64,000 nucleotides of DNA from Bacteroidota bacterium (GCA_005882315.1 VBAR01000001.1:1809736-1873735); one strand, 5' to 3'; numbered from the stretch's first letter, positions 43,190-53,375 are shown. Notes: generated from the letters alone by a model not told the origin. Program-made: numbers and translations.

Positions 43190-45631
43190 TTATTTAACTG
43201 CCCGCATAATATCGGCAAATACGCCACTTGCTGTAACTTCAGCACCGGCACCGGCACCTTTCACTACCAAAGGTTGTTCGCTGTAACGGTCGGTGTAAAA
43301 TAAAACAATATTATCTTTTCCATACAAGTGATAAAAATCGCTTTGCGACGGAATATGTTTCAAACCTACTGAAGCTTTTCCGTTTTCATAAGAGGCTACA
43401 AATTTCAGTTTGCAATTCTCTGCTGCGGCTTTTTTGTAAATGGCTTTGAAATGCTCTTCCAGTTTGGCCATCTCCTTATAAAAATCATCAACTGAACCTT
43501 TCATACAACTTTCCGGCAGGAAAGAGTTACAGGTGATATCTTCCATTTCAATTTGCTTTCCTGCCTCACGGGCTAATATCATGATCTTTCGCATTACATC
43601 TTTACCACTTAGGTCCAATCTTGGGTCAGGCTCAGTGTATCCTTCATTCTGCGCATCCTTAACTATTTCAGAAAAAGTCTTTTCACCGTTATAATTATTG
43701 AAAACGAAATTAAGCGTACCGCTAAGCACCGCTTCAATTTTATTTACTGTATCGCCGCTTTGCATTAGATCATTTAGTGTGCCGATTACTGGCAGACCTG
43801 CACCCACATTTGTTTCAAATAAAAATGGCGCATTGAATTCACGGGAAAGATCTTTGAGTTTTTTATAATTGCTGTAAGCCGATGAAGCCGCAACTTTATT
43901 GCAGGCAACTACAGTTATACTTTTTGCAAGTAGTTTATCATATACGGTGGATACTTCATCATTGGCTGTTACATCAACAAAGATTGAGTTGCGCAGATTC
44001 AGGGTAATAATTTTTTCTACAAATTCTGAAATACTTGCCTTTCCGTTTGCTTTCAGCGATTCTTCCCATTTGTTTAATTCTATTCCATCTTCCTTGATCA
44101 ACATGTTACGGCTATTAGTAAGACCGGTAATATTAACCTGTAAACGTAAATGTTCTTTTAAAAACTCTTTTTGCTTAATTAACTGCCCTAGTAATTTCTT
44201 GCCGACATTGCCAGTACCCGCAATAAAAAGATTGATCTGTTTATAAGTAGTTTCAAAAAACTCTTCATGTAATACGTTAATTCCTTTTCTTACATCTTGT
44301 GTTCCGATCACTGCAGAAATATTTCTTTCACTGCTGCCCTGTGCAATGGCACGAATGTTTACACCATTTCTTCCAAGTGAGGCAAACATTTTTCCAGCAA
44401 TACCTGTATGACTTTTCATATTATCACCAACTAATGCAATGATGGATTGATCATTTTCAATTACCAGCGGATCGATCTTGCCTGTTTCCATTTCGTAACT
44501 GAATGCTTTCTCAACTACTTTCTTTGCTTTACCGGTATTAACGTCATCAATAGCAACACAGATTGAGTGTTCAGAAGAACTTTGTGTGATCAGGATCACA
44601 TTCACTTGCTCGAGTGCCAGGGCTTCAAATAATCTTTTGCTGAAACCGGGTATGCCAACCATGCCGCTTCCCTCCAAACTGATCAATGAAATTTTATTCA
44701 TACTGGAAATACCGCGGATACTGCTCCCGTTTTTCTTTACATCGGATTCTATCAGTGTGCCATAATCACCAGGTGCAAATGTGTTCTTGATCCATGTACG
44801 TATTCTTTTTTTCATCACCGGGTGAATGGTAGGAGGATAAATAACTTTTGCACCAAAATGCGAAAGCTCCATTGCTTCCTGGTAGCTGACATTGGAGATG
44901 ATCTTTGCATTGGCGACCAAACGTGGATCAGCAGTCATCATACCACTTACATCGGTCCATATTTCCAGGTCATTGGCATCAATTGCTGCGGCGAAGATCG
45001 CTGCCGTATAATCAGAACCACCGCGGCCCAATGTTGTGATTGAATCATGCGAATCAGAAGCAATAAATCCCGGTACAATAAATAAATTTTCTTTTTGCTG
45101 AGTTATAAAAGATCTGATCAGATCATTTGTTATTGCAAAATCAACAACGGCATTTCCAAAACCGGAATCTGTTTTTATCAACTCCATGGAGTTGGTCCAT
45201 ACAGCTGGAGTATTTTTAGCATTAAATGCTGAAGTAATGATTTTTGAGGAGATCAATTCTCCATAGCTCATCAGTTTATCTTTTGTTCGTACTGATAACT
45301 CATGCAGAAGGAAAATACCATTACAGATATCCTCAATTTCGTTGCAGTATTTTTTTACCTGGCTTAGCACACTACTCTGTTGCTGGATCGGAATTAATTC
45401 TTTCACCACATCAAGATGTCGGTTCTCCAATGTTTTTAAAGAATCTTTATACGTTTCATCGCCTTCTGCTGCAAGCTGACCGCTGCTGATCAATAGATCA
45501 GTGGTACCAGCAAGAGCAGAAACAACAACGATAAGTGAATCCTCTTTCAGTTTTGAGCTGACAATGGAAATTGTCTTATTGATTGCATCAGCATTGCCTA
45601 CTGAGGTGCCGCCGAATTTTAAAACTTTCAT
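43190..45631 (-). CDS. thrA: Bifunctional aspartate kinase / homoserine dehydrogenase I
   Basis: 813 residues. N-terminal aspartokinase (MKVLKFGGTSVGNADAIN; TLGRGGSDYTAA) to about 285, two ACT regulatory domains near 310-450 (SLEGSGMVGIPGF, ALVGDNMKSHTGIAG), and C-terminal homoserine dehydrogenase from about 460 (LFIAGTGNVGKKLLGQL NAD-binding; SGTLNFVFNNY; GYTEPDPRLDLSGKDVMRK). Catalyses the first and third steps from aspartate to threonine. Head of the thrA-thrB-thrC set, preceded by a Thr/Ile-rich leader peptide, implying attenuation by threonine/isoleucine supply. Confidence 0.97.
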   Translation of the reverse strand: MKVLKFGGTSVGNADAINKTISIVSSKLKEDSLIVVVSALAGTTDLLISSGQLAAEGDETYKDSLKTLENRHLDVVKELIPIQQQSSVLSQVKKYCNEIEDICNGIFLLHELSVRTKDKLMSYGELISSKIITSAFNAKNTPAVWTNSMELIKTDSGFGNAVVDFAITNDLIRSFITQQKENLFIVPGFIASDSHDSITTLGRGGSDYTAAIFAAAIDANDLEIWTDVSGMMTADPRLVANAKIISNVSYQEAMELSHFGAKVIYPPTIHPVMKKRIRTWIKNTFAPGDYGTLIESDVKKNGSSIRGISSMNKISLISLEGSGMVGIPGFSKRLFEALALEQVNVILITQSSSEHSICVAIDDVNTGKAKKVVEKAFSYEMETGKIDPLVIENDQSIIALVGDNMKSHTGIAGKMFASLGRNGVNIRAIAQGSSERNISAVIGTQDVRKGINVLHEEFFETTYKQINLFIAGTGNVGKKLLGQLIKQKEFLKEHLRLQVNITGLTNSRNMLIKEDGIELNKWEESLKANGKASISEFVEKIITLNLRNSIFVDVTANDEVSTVYDKLLAKSITVVACNKVAASSAYSNYKKLKDLSREFNAPFLFETNVGAGLPVIGTLNDLMQSGDTVNKIEAVLSGTLNFVFNNYNGEKTFSEIVKDAQNEGYTEPDPRLDLSGKDVMRKIMILAREAGKQIEMEDITCNSFLPESCMKGSVDDFYKEMAKLEEHFKAIYKKAAAENCKLKFVASYENGKASVGLKHIPSQSDFYHLYGKDNIVLFYTDRYSEQPLVVKGAGAGAEVTASGVFADIMRAVK

Positions 45632-45725
45632 ATCGTGTATTCAAAAGGAATTAATTAAAATATTTTTTTCTTTTACTTGCAGCCTTTGCAGGCCCGGGGT
45701 TATGATATGGTAATTTACAATCCGC

Positions 45726-45818
45726 TTAGCGGATCGTAGTGGTTGTTGTTGTAATAATGGTACCTGCCATTGGAGTGATGGCGGAATGGGAGATGATATA
45801 TGTTGAATGCTGTACCAT
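45726..45818 (-). CDS. Threonine/isoleucine-rich leader peptide of the thr operon
   Basis: Minus-strand ATG 45818 to TAA 45726, 30 residues ending MAGTIITTTTTTIR, with six consecutive Thr codons flanked by Ile codons. A second in-frame ATG at 45770 would give just these 14 residues. It lies 94 bases upstream of thrA. The composition mirrors the enterobacterial thr leader (Thr/Ile runs), where stalling controls termination. ATCCGC-TAA-GCGGAT forms a hairpin over the stop codon. A classic terminator with T-run before thrA was not found, so the mechanism may differ. Not homologous by alignment that could be made here. Confidence 0.65.
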   Translation of the reverse strand: MVQHSTYIISHSAITPMAGTIITTTTTTIR

Positions 45819-45967
45819 TTATGATAGCCACAAAATAAACTTTTAAAGCCAATATAACAATCGTTAGGTGCAAATTATTTTACGAAAACGATGCCGGCTT
45901 TATACTCCGGCCAATTGGTGTATCTTAGCAAACCTGCTTGCCGGCAATAATATAATTATATAGTTGG

Positions 45968-48520
45968 ATGGAATATCAATCTACGACTGCGTTACAGCAA
46001 TTTAAGAACCTGGTCGGCATTAAGTTTCAGTTATACAACAGCCTGTTTACTTCATTGCCCTTTCATCGTATTGAAAGGACAGGGATTCTACTATCCTTGT
46101 TGCTCACTAATATTGAAGATGGATTTAAAAACAAGAAAAGTCCTTCTGAAATAATCGAAGAATTTTTTGACAAGCATACGACCTACAAAACAGAACAGGA
46201 GCGGATGGACCTGTTATTTCGTTTTGTTCAATATGCCGAAAGACAGGTTGTATTGTTTGATGCGCTTGAAGACGCTGCATTTGGAAAGGTAAATGATATG
46301 CATGGTACCGGAACCTTACATCATTTAAAAACGGAAATCGAAAGTGATGGCAAATCAAAAGAGCTGGCCGATAAACTAAAAGATTTCAGTATCCGGCTTG
46401 TATTGACTGCGCATCCTACACAATTTTATCCCGGTGCTGTGCTGGGTATCATTAATGATCTGTCAAAAGCAATTGCTGAAAATAATGTTAACCAAATCAA
46501 TCAATACCTGCAGCAATTAGGTAAAACTCCTTTTTTCAAAAAACAGAAACCGTCACCTTATGATGAAGCAGTGAGTTTGATCTGGTATCTTGAAAATGTT
46601 TTTTATGCAGCAGCCGGAAGAATAGCAGGATTTTTAAAAAGAAATTTCAGTAATGAACTGACGCCGGAAAACCAACTATTGAAAATGGGTTTCTGGCCAG
46701 GCGGCGATAGAGATGGAAATCCTTTTGTAACTGCAGGAACAACACTTAAAGTCTCAGATGCATTGAGGGGTAGTATTATCAAATGTTATTATCTCGAAGT
46801 GAGACGTATCCGCCGCAGGCTTACATTTGAGGGAGTTGAAAATGTATTGGCCGAACTGGAAAAAAAGTTATATAATAATATTTTTATTCCCGGCGAGAGA
46901 ACTGCATTAACAAAAGAAGAAATACTTGGAACATTACTGCAGATAAAAGAGACACTGATTTACCAGCACAACAGTTTATTTATTCACCTGGTTGAAAACC
47001 TGATCAATAAGGTTGAGTTGTTCGGGTTGCATTTTGCAACACTTGATATCCGGCAGGAGAGTTTCATTCATACCAGGGTTTTGAAAACTATGCAGGATAA
47101 AAATCCAGATCTATCATTTACATACATCACTCCTTTAACAAAGGTTGAACAGGAAAGCATAGAGCCTGTGTCAGATGAAATTGTAAGTGAAACCCTGGCC
47201 AGCATGAAAGTTGTTAAAACAATTCAACGGGAAAATGGTGAAGCAGGTTGTAATCGTTATATCATCAGCCAGTGCAATAAAGCTGAAAATGTTTTTGAAG
47301 TGATGGAATTGTTTTTACTCAGCGGATGGAAGGATGAAGAATTGAACGTTGACATTATCCCTTTATTTGAAACAATTGATGACCTAAAGAATGCAGGTAA
47401 TGTGATGAATAAATTGTACAGCAATGAGCATTATAAAAAACATCTGCAGCGGAGAAAAGGTAAGCAGACGATCATGCTGGGTTTTAGTGATGGAACAAAA
47501 GATGGCGGTTACCTGATGGCGAACTGGAGCATTTATAAAGCCAAAGAAGACCTGACTAAAATTTCCAAGCAGTATAATATTGATGTGCTATTCTTTGATG
47601 GAAGAGGTGGTCCGCCTTCAAGAGGAGGTGGTAAGACGCATAAGTTTTATGCATCAATGGGAAAAAACATTGCCAACAAAGAAATACAACTGACAGTACA
47701 AGGGCAAACGGTGAGTTCGAATTTCGGGACGATCGATGCTGCACAGTTTAATATGGAACAACTAATGCATGCCGGTATCTCCAATGATCTGTTTTCTTTA
47801 AAACAAACAACATTAAAAGCAGATGAAGAAGAATTGCTGCAATCATTGGCTGAAGCAAGCTTTACAGCTTATACTGATTTAAAAAATCATCCTTATTTTC
47901 TTGGATATTTAAGCCATGCCAGCCCTTTACGTTTTTATGCAGAAACAAATATTGGGTCACGACCTGCCAAAAGAGGAAGCTCTTCACGATTTGCATTTAA
48001 AGAATTGCGGGCTATACCTTATGTAGGATCGTGGAGCCAATTAAAGCAAAATGTAACAGGGTATTATGGAGTCGGTTCAGCATTACAGAAAATGGAAGAA
48101 GAAGGGAAGTGGGATCAACTGAAAGAATTATACAGGCAATCATTATTTTTCAGAACATTGATTGACAATAGTGAAATGGCAATGAGGAAATCTTATTTTC
48201 CTTTGACTGAATTTTTATCAAAGCACCCGGTGTATGGCGAAATATGGAACAAGATCTATAACGAATATGAATTGACAAAACGTTATGTGATCATGCTGTC
48301 AGGAAAATCTGAGTTGATGGCTGATTACCCCGTTGAACAAATATCCATACAAATGCGTGAAAGAATTGTACTACCACTTACAACGATCCAGCAATATGCT
48401 ATTACCAAAGTCCGGCAAATGGAAGAGCAGTTGATCAATCCGCCGTCTAAAGCCACGTACGAAAAAATGGTAATGCGTTGTTCCTTTGGTATTATTAATG
48501 CAGGCAGAAATTCAGCTTAG
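45968..48520 (+). CDS. ppc: Phosphoenolpyruvate carboxylase
   Basis: 850 residues. Catalytic blocks: VLTAHPTQFYPGAV (His), FWPGGDRDGNPFVTAGTTLK, FFDGRGGPPSRGGGKTHKF (glycine loop, Bacteroidota variant) and the C-terminal FGIINAGRNSA in place of the usual RNTG ending. Carboxylates PEP to oxaloacetate, feeding the aspartate pathway whose operon it faces divergently; a shared 149-base region lies between ppc and the thr leader. TATCTTAG about 50 bases upstream (near 45914) resembles a -7 element. Confidence 0.94.
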   Translation: MEYQSTTALQQFKNLVGIKFQLYNSLFTSLPFHRIERTGILLSLLLTNIEDGFKNKKSPSEIIEEFFDKHTTYKTEQERMDLLFRFVQYAERQVVLFDALEDAAFGKVNDMHGTGTLHHLKTEIESDGKSKELADKLKDFSIRLVLTAHPTQFYPGAVLGIINDLSKAIAENNVNQINQYLQQLGKTPFFKKQKPSPYDEAVSLIWYLENVFYAAAGRIAGFLKRNFSNELTPENQLLKMGFWPGGDRDGNPFVTAGTTLKVSDALRGSIIKCYYLEVRRIRRRLTFEGVENVLAELEKKLYNNIFIPGERTALTKEEILGTLLQIKETLIYQHNSLFIHLVENLINKVELFGLHFATLDIRQESFIHTRVLKTMQDKNPDLSFTYITPLTKVEQESIEPVSDEIVSETLASMKVVKTIQRENGEAGCNRYIISQCNKAENVFEVMELFLLSGWKDEELNVDIIPLFETIDDLKNAGNVMNKLYSNEHYKKHLQRRKGKQTIMLGFSDGTKDGGYLMANWSIYKAKEDLTKISKQYNIDVLFFDGRGGPPSRGGGKTHKFYASMGKNIANKEIQLTVQGQTVSSNFGTIDAAQFNMEQLMHAGISNDLFSLKQTTLKADEEELLQSLAEASFTAYTDLKNHPYFLGYLSHASPLRFYAETNIGSRPAKRGSSSRFAFKELRAIPYVGSWSQLKQNVTGYYGVGSALQKMEEEGKWDQLKELYRQSLFFRTLIDNSEMAMRKSYFPLTEFLSKHPVYGEIWNKIYNEYELTKRYVIMLSGKSELMADYPVEQISIQMRERIVLPLTTIQQYAITKVRQMEEQLINPPSKATYEKMVMRCSFGIINAGRNSA

Positions 48521-48554
48521 GTGCTTATCTCCTTTTCTCTTTTAATCTCTTAGC

Positions 48555-48588
48555 TAAAAAAAGGGCCCGCTGTAGAAACAGCCGGCCG
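48555..48588 (-). terminator. Rho-independent terminator (minus strand, distal)
   Basis: GGCCGGCTGT / ACAGCGGGCC (one mismatch, read on the minus strand) around a four-base loop, followed by seven T residues. It may also help end ppc transcription from the other side. Confidence 0.6.
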
Positions 48589-48822
48589 TAATGCTTATGT
48601 CTGTAAGAGTTAAAAAAAAGTTTAATGATCCCTTGAAAGGAATGCATTTCATTCTGGCTGCTGATTCGTTAGTGTAATTGTTATTCCTTTTACAGGAATT
48701 AGAAGGCAATCGTGGAAAAAATCAATTCATCCGGGCTCACTTATCTGTTAATGCGGATTAAGTGTAAAAGTAACCCTTATTTTTTAGTTTCAAAAAAAAT
48801 GGATCTGAAGAATTTAATAAAG

Positions 48823-48848
48823 AAAAGCCCCCCGTAGAAACGGGGCGC
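48823..48848 (-). terminator. Rho-independent terminator of the porin gene
   Basis: Minus-strand GCGCCCCGT..ACGGGGGGC hairpin followed by TTTTCTTTA, 105 bases after the porin stop. Confidence 0.65.
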
Positions 48849-48952
48849 TTCAACGATTGCTTGCCATATGAAAAAGATGATGAAAATGCCTTGCGGCTAA
48901 GTTCAAATTTCTTTATTAATGCTATAAGCACTCTGTATTAATTTTTTATTAT

Positions 48953-50056
48953 TTAGAATGAATAAACTGCTGCCAGCAAAAAGTTGCTTGCCGATTTTTT
49001 TGGGGCGCCGTCTTTGTCATAGAAAACTTCCTGGCTTGCATTATCCATTCTGTATTCAGGTATGAAAATAAAACCACCTAGTTTGAAATTGGCAGAAAGG
49101 GTTGTGGCAAAAATATTACCACCTTCTGGCGCAATTGCAAACATTTTAAGTTGGTTGTCATCATTGAAATATTCGCCACGTAGTGTCAGGCCAAACCATG
49201 GTTTTGGATCAAGATTAAAATATAATGCGGATCCCCACCAGCTTTTACCATCGACATTTTTAGCACCGTCCCACATTTGTGTACTATTGACTGTTCCATT
49301 AAAGCCGATATTGAACTTGTCACTGAATTTAGCAGTAAGCACTGCATCAAACTGGCTTGTTTTTGAGGTATCGAAATTTTTACCACCAACATAGTTCAGG
49401 TAAAGTTTTACATTATCGCTTGCTGCAAGACTGTACTGAGCGAGGAAGAATTTCTTATTGATATATCCTTCCAGGGGAATTCTGAAATCAGTTTGATTTG
49501 AAACGCCTACCATAAAACCATGCTTTCCTTTTGTGATATCAGCTTTCAGACCTGTATGTGAGAAAGGGCCATTGGTAAACATATAGCTCATACTATAGTT
49601 ACGATTCAATTGTGGATCGAGTAATTCATAACCAACATGTGTTCCCCAGGTACCGGCAGTGAATTTTAGCCAGTCAGAAGGAGAGTAGGTGATATACATT
49701 TGTTTTATTGCCTGTGTTATTCCTTCATCAGTGTAAGCAAACTCTTTTGCGCGGGGCCCGAAACCCAGGTCCAGTACAGCGCCAACTTTATTTCCCTTGT
49801 GCTCAAGTTTTACACTGGCCATTCCCAATGAAAAACTGTTATGCGAGCCGGTGAAACTTGTATAAGTATTTGATTTTGTTTTGGCAAAATCATATTTATA
49901 ATAAACATCAGCAGAACCAGTAATTATAAGAGTTGGTTTCGCTTCCTCTGTTTCAGGCGGTGCAGCGGTAGTATCTGAAGTTACCGAAGCTACTTGTGCA
50001 TTAGCAAAAAGACCTACGGTAATGGCGGTTAGGGCCACAAAAAGTTTTCGTAACAT
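48953..50056 (-). CDS. Outer-membrane beta-barrel (BBP2-like porin) protein
   Basis: 367 residues with signal peptide MLRKLFVALTAITVGLFANA. After a short acidic linker (TAAPPETEEAKPTL) the sequence alternates as barrel strands: SADVYYKYDFAK, FSLGMASVKLEHKGNKVGAV, LYLNYVGGKNF, LRGEYFNDDNQLKMFA, ending NFLLAAVYSF with the aromatic terminal residue of outer-membrane barrels. Resembles the putative beta-barrel porin-2 family. It lies 91 bases downstream of amtB on the same strand, so it may help ammonium or small solutes cross the outer membrane (inference). Confidence 0.82.
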   Translation of the reverse strand: MLRKLFVALTAITVGLFANAQVASVTSDTTAAPPETEEAKPTLIITGSADVYYKYDFAKTKSNTYTSFTGSHNSFSLGMASVKLEHKGNKVGAVLDLGFGPRAKEFAYTDEGITQAIKQMYITYSPSDWLKFTAGTWGTHVGYELLDPQLNRNYSMSYMFTNGPFSHTGLKADITKGKHGFMVGVSNQTDFRIPLEGYINKKFFLAQYSLAASDNVKLYLNYVGGKNFDTSKTSQFDAVLTAKFSDKFNIGFNGTVNSTQMWDGAKNVDGKSWWGSALYFNLDPKPWFGLTLRGEYFNDDNQLKMFAIAPEGGNIFATTLSANFKLGGFIFIPEYRMDNASQEVFYDKDGAPKKSASNFLLAAVYSF

Positions 50057-50147
50057 TGTAATTGATTTTAATTGTTATTTAAAATTGGTACAGCCCCTGA
50101 ACTCTGCCAGGAGTTCAGATCCTGGCTGTACCTTTTTATTAATAGGG

Positions 50148-51566
50148 TTAGTGCTTTTCTGCAAGTGTCTCTTTTGTTTCACCGTTATGGTGAACCAATA
50201 AATGACCCTGCATGTATTTTTCATTGTGCTGTGATTCATCGAGACCCAGTTCTTCTTCCAGTTCAGAAACACGGATCGGCACGATGACATTGATCAATTT
50301 GAAAATACCATATGATACAATAAAGCTATAGGCAACAACAATGCTCATGGCTTTCAACTGTGTAAAGAAGAATTCAGGATTACCATAAAATAAACCATTC
50401 GGTCCGCCAGGTATACCATGTACTGCAGTACTAGCAAATACGCCTGTCATTAGCATACCAACCATACCACCTAGACCATGACAAGGGAATACATCCAGCA
50501 TATCATCCACTTTAGATCTTTGTTTGATAGAGACTGCAATATTCGAAACGATAGCACCTACTAAACCGACAATGATACTTTGCGGAATACCGACATAACC
50601 TGCTGCAGGAGTAATAGCAACCAGTCCAACTACTGCACCGATACAGAAACCGAGCACAGAAGGTTTCTTGCCTTTAATAATATCAAAGAACATCCAGGCA
50701 AGACCTGCAGAAGCTGCAGCTGTTGTGGTTGTTCCGAATGCATTAACTGCAAGCGTCGTTGCGCCTACCGCAGAGCCTGCATTAAAACCAAACCAACCGA
50801 ACCAAAGCAAACCGGTTCCGATCAATACATAAGGAACATTCGCAGGTGGAATTTCTTTTTGATCAACATGCGATTTTCTTCTTTTCAAAACCATGGCACC
50901 TGCTAATGCAGCACAACCCGCTGTTATGTGTACTACTGTACCACCAGCGAAATCCCATGCACCCATCTTAGCAAGAAATCCTTCCGGATGCCAGCTCCAG
51001 TGTGCAACAGGTGCATACACCAGCAAGGAGAATAAAATAATAAACAGGATATAAGATGTGAAACGAATTCTTTCTGCAACGGCTCCAACTACAAGACCAG
51101 GAGTAATGATCGCAAACATCAATTGGAATAATGAAAACAGTGTAAGCGGAATTGTATTTGCCAATGGCCATGCGGCGCCTCCTTTTACTCCATTATAAAA
51201 CGCAAAAGTGGTGGGGTCACCAATTACTCCACCGATTCCAGGTATTTGAATTGATTCACCAAATGCAAGGCTGAATCCACACACTACCCAAAGTACACCA
51301 ACAATACCGGCGGCTACAACACTTTTGATCATTGTAGAAATTACATTCTTGCGGTTTACCATTCCACCATAGAAAAATGCAAGACCGGGAGTCATTAAAA
51401 ATACCAGCGCCGTAGAAACAAGCACCCAGGCAATATCAGCATTGCTGTATTGAGGATCCTTTTCTCCCGGAACAAAATCGGCTACCGGTTTAACAAACAT
51501 GGCGGCAATTGCTACCACGGCTAACAAGAGAAATGGCAAAATCTGCTTAGCGGTTTTCTTACTCAT
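50148..51566 (-). CDS. amtB: Ammonium transporter
   Basis: 472 residues with an N-terminal hydrophobic segment plus 11 transmembrane helices of the Amt/Rh fold. Motifs: DIAWVLVSTALVFLMTPGLA, FFYGGMVNRKN, AHWSWHPEGFLAKMGAWDFA with GGTVVHITAG (first pore His), LLWFGWFGFNAGSA, FPCHGLGGMVGML (second pore His). Inner-membrane ammonium uptake. C-terminal cytosolic tail of about 50 residues after VRVSELEEELGLDE. No glnK/PII gene is adjacent, unlike many loci. The GOGAT genes gltB-gltD lie immediately upstream on the same strand. Confidence 0.95.
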   Translation of the reverse strand: MSKKTAKQILPFLLLAVVAIAAMFVKPVADFVPGEKDPQYSNADIAWVLVSTALVFLMTPGLAFFYGGMVNRKNVISTMIKSVVAAGIVGVLWVVCGFSLAFGESIQIPGIGGVIGDPTTFAFYNGVKGGAAWPLANTIPLTLFSLFQLMFAIITPGLVVGAVAERIRFTSYILFIILFSLLVYAPVAHWSWHPEGFLAKMGAWDFAGGTVVHITAGCAALAGAMVLKRRKSHVDQKEIPPANVPYVLIGTGLLWFGWFGFNAGSAVGATTLAVNAFGTTTTAAASAGLAWMFFDIIKGKKPSVLGFCIGAVVGLVAITPAAGYVGIPQSIIVGLVGAIVSNIAVSIKQRSKVDDMLDVFPCHGLGGMVGMLMTGVFASTAVHGIPGGPNGLFYGNPEFFFTQLKAMSIVVAYSFIVSYGIFKLINVIVPIRVSELEEELGLDESQHNEKYMQGHLLVHHNGETKETLAEKH

Positions 51567-51612
51567 AAATCGTTGTTTAAAATTAAAAAATTATATATGT
51601 AATTCTCTTATT

Positions 51613-51620
51613 CAAAAATA
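51613..51620 (-). promoter_or_regulatory. Candidate -7 promoter element for amtB
   Basis: Minus-strand TATTTTTG fits TAnnTTTG, 47 bases upstream of the amtB ATG. A -33 element is not clear. Confidence 0.35.
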
Positions 51621-51798
51621 CAACACGATACCACTAACACATGTTTAGTTTACATATAATATTTATTTTAATGTTTGTATTTTTACGATACAACCTATTT
51701 TATTTGAAAAATCTTATTTATAATTCAAAAAAATGATTCAAAACAAAAGAACCGCCTTGTAAAAAGCGGTTTACTATTAAAGCGGATCACTAAAGCGA

Positions 51799-53298
51799 TT
51801 AAACTAATATCTGCGCAGCATCTTTTCTTTCCAGTAAGGAAGTTCCGATAAGGAATTCATCAATTTTTCTTGCACATTCCCGGCCTTCGCTGATGGCCCA
51901 GACTACCAGGCTTTGACCACGACGGATATCACCGGCTGCAAATACTTTATTGATATTAGTACGGTAATCTTTTTCTGTAGCCCTTACATTTCTTCTTTCA
52001 TCCAACTCAACATCTAACTGTTGAAGCAATCCATCATATTGCGGATTTACAAAACCCATTGCCAATAAAGCAAGCTCACATGGAATTTCTCTTTCACTTC
52101 CTGCTACTTCAACAAAAGAAGCAGCCCTTCCATCTTCAGTTATCTTCCATTCAAGGTCAACGATCTTTAATGCTTTTAAATTTCCATCGCCATCACCAAT
52201 AAATTCTTTTGTAGCAATGGCCCATTTCCGATCAGCACCTTCTTCATGTGATGAAGATGTTTTTAAAGTCATTGGATAAGAAGGCCAGGGCATAAATGCT
52301 GTTCTTTCTTTTGGCGGTGTCGGTAGCAACTCAAACTGTGTTACTGATCTTGCTTTATGACGATTGCTTGTTCCCACGCAATCGCTGCCTGTATCACCAC
52401 CTCCGATCACAACAACATTTTTATTAGTTGCGAAAATATCTGTTGGATAAATATTGCTTTCAATAGCTGGATTTGCAAATGGATCAAGGTTCGCGTTGCG
52501 TTTGTTCTGTTGCTTTAAAAACTCCATTGCATAATGAACACCTTTCAATTCTCTTCCCGGAATATTCAGATCTCTTGGAACAGTTGAACCACCGGCGAGA
52601 ACAATCGCATGATATTCTCTCAGCAGGTCATTCACGTTTACATTTACACCCACATTTGCATTGCATTTAAATGTTACTCCTTCTTCTTCCATTAATTTTA
52701 TTCTTCTGTCAACAACCCATTTCTCTAATTTGAAATCAGGAATACCATAACGTAATAAACCTCCGGGCCTATCATCTCTTTCAAATACAGTTACTGTATG
52801 ACCGGCATAATTCAATTGTGCTGCTGCTGCTAATCCTGCAGGGCCGCTTCCTACTACAGCAACTTTCTTTCCGCTACGTTTATTTATTTTCTTTGGCTGA
52901 ACAAATCCTTTGTCGAATGCTATTTCGATAATATGTTTTTCTATTTCTTCGATAGTTATCGCTGGTTGATTGATGCCGAGTACACAGGCTGTCTCACAAG
53001 GTGCAGGACAAATCCTTCCGGTGAACTCTGGAAAATTATTTGTTGATGCAAGGATCTCATAAGCCTCTTTCCATTCTTTTCTATACACAGCATCATTGAA
53101 TTCAGGAATAACATTGCCTAAAGGACAACCGTTATGACAGAACGGAACACCACAATTCATACAGCGGCCTGACTGCTGATTGAGTTTCTCATCAGTATAG
53201 CGGTTGATGAATTCCTTGTGGTCATTCACCCTTTCTTCCACTTTTCTTTTTGTTGGAAGCTCTCTTGTGAATTCTAAAAATCCTGTTGGTTTGCCCAT
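51799..53298 (-). CDS. gltD: Glutamate synthase (NADPH) small subunit
   Basis: 499 residues from ATG 53298 (MGKPTGFLEFTRELPTKRKV); a TTG four codons upstream lies in a dispersed repeat and is rejected. N-terminal two-cluster Fe-S region: CMNCGVPFCHNGCPLG and CPAPCETACVLG. FAD-binding GSGPAGLAAAAQLNYAGHTV and NADPH-binding VIGGGDTGSDCVGTSNRHKA; C-terminal FAAGDIRRGQSLVVWAISEG. Passes electrons from NADPH to GltB in glutamate synthesis from glutamine and 2-oxoglutarate. Follows gltB after a repeat-filled 183-base gap. Confidence 0.96.
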   Translation of the reverse strand: MGKPTGFLEFTRELPTKRKVEERVNDHKEFINRYTDEKLNQQSGRCMNCGVPFCHNGCPLGNVIPEFNDAVYRKEWKEAYEILASTNNFPEFTGRICPAPCETACVLGINQPAITIEEIEKHIIEIAFDKGFVQPKKINKRSGKKVAVVGSGPAGLAAAAQLNYAGHTVTVFERDDRPGGLLRYGIPDFKLEKWVVDRRIKLMEEEGVTFKCNANVGVNVNVNDLLREYHAIVLAGGSTVPRDLNIPGRELKGVHYAMEFLKQQNKRNANLDPFANPAIESNIYPTDIFATNKNVVVIGGGDTGSDCVGTSNRHKARSVTQFELLPTPPKERTAFMPWPSYPMTLKTSSSHEEGADRKWAIATKEFIGDGDGNLKALKIVDLEWKITEDGRAASFVEVAGSEREIPCELALLAMGFVNPQYDGLLQQLDVELDERRNVRATEKDYRTNINKVFAAGDIRRGQSLVVWAISEGRECARKIDEFLIGTSLLERKDAAQILV

Positions 53299-53301
53299 AT
53301 A

Positions 53302-53325
53302 AACCCCCAACCCCTAAAGGGGAGT
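53302..53325. repeat. Related C-rich repeat upstream of gltD
   Basis: Inverted, diverged relative of the 31-base repeat at 42246 and 53497: CCCCTAAAGGGG core with CCCCC on the outer side. It ends 3 bases before the gltD start codon on the minus strand. Confidence 0.5.
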
Positions 53326-53375
53326 TTTTATGCACTCCGGTTAAGAAGTACTGTTTAAAATATTGTTGAATAAAA

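Larger units (their letters stand above)
48521..48952. other. Intergenic region with two minus-strand terminators
   Basis: 432 bases between convergent ppc and porin genes. It holds two hairpins with T-runs on the minus strand (48563-48588 and 48827-48848). No open reading frame or RNA gene is evident. No terminator clearly oriented for ppc was found. Confidence 0.5.

Noticed and set aside
45632-45725. Classic rho-independent attenuator before thrA
   Set aside because: GCCT-GCAA-AGGC can form a small hairpin on the minus strand but it is followed by an A-rich, not T-rich, run, so it is not a convincing intrinsic terminator.
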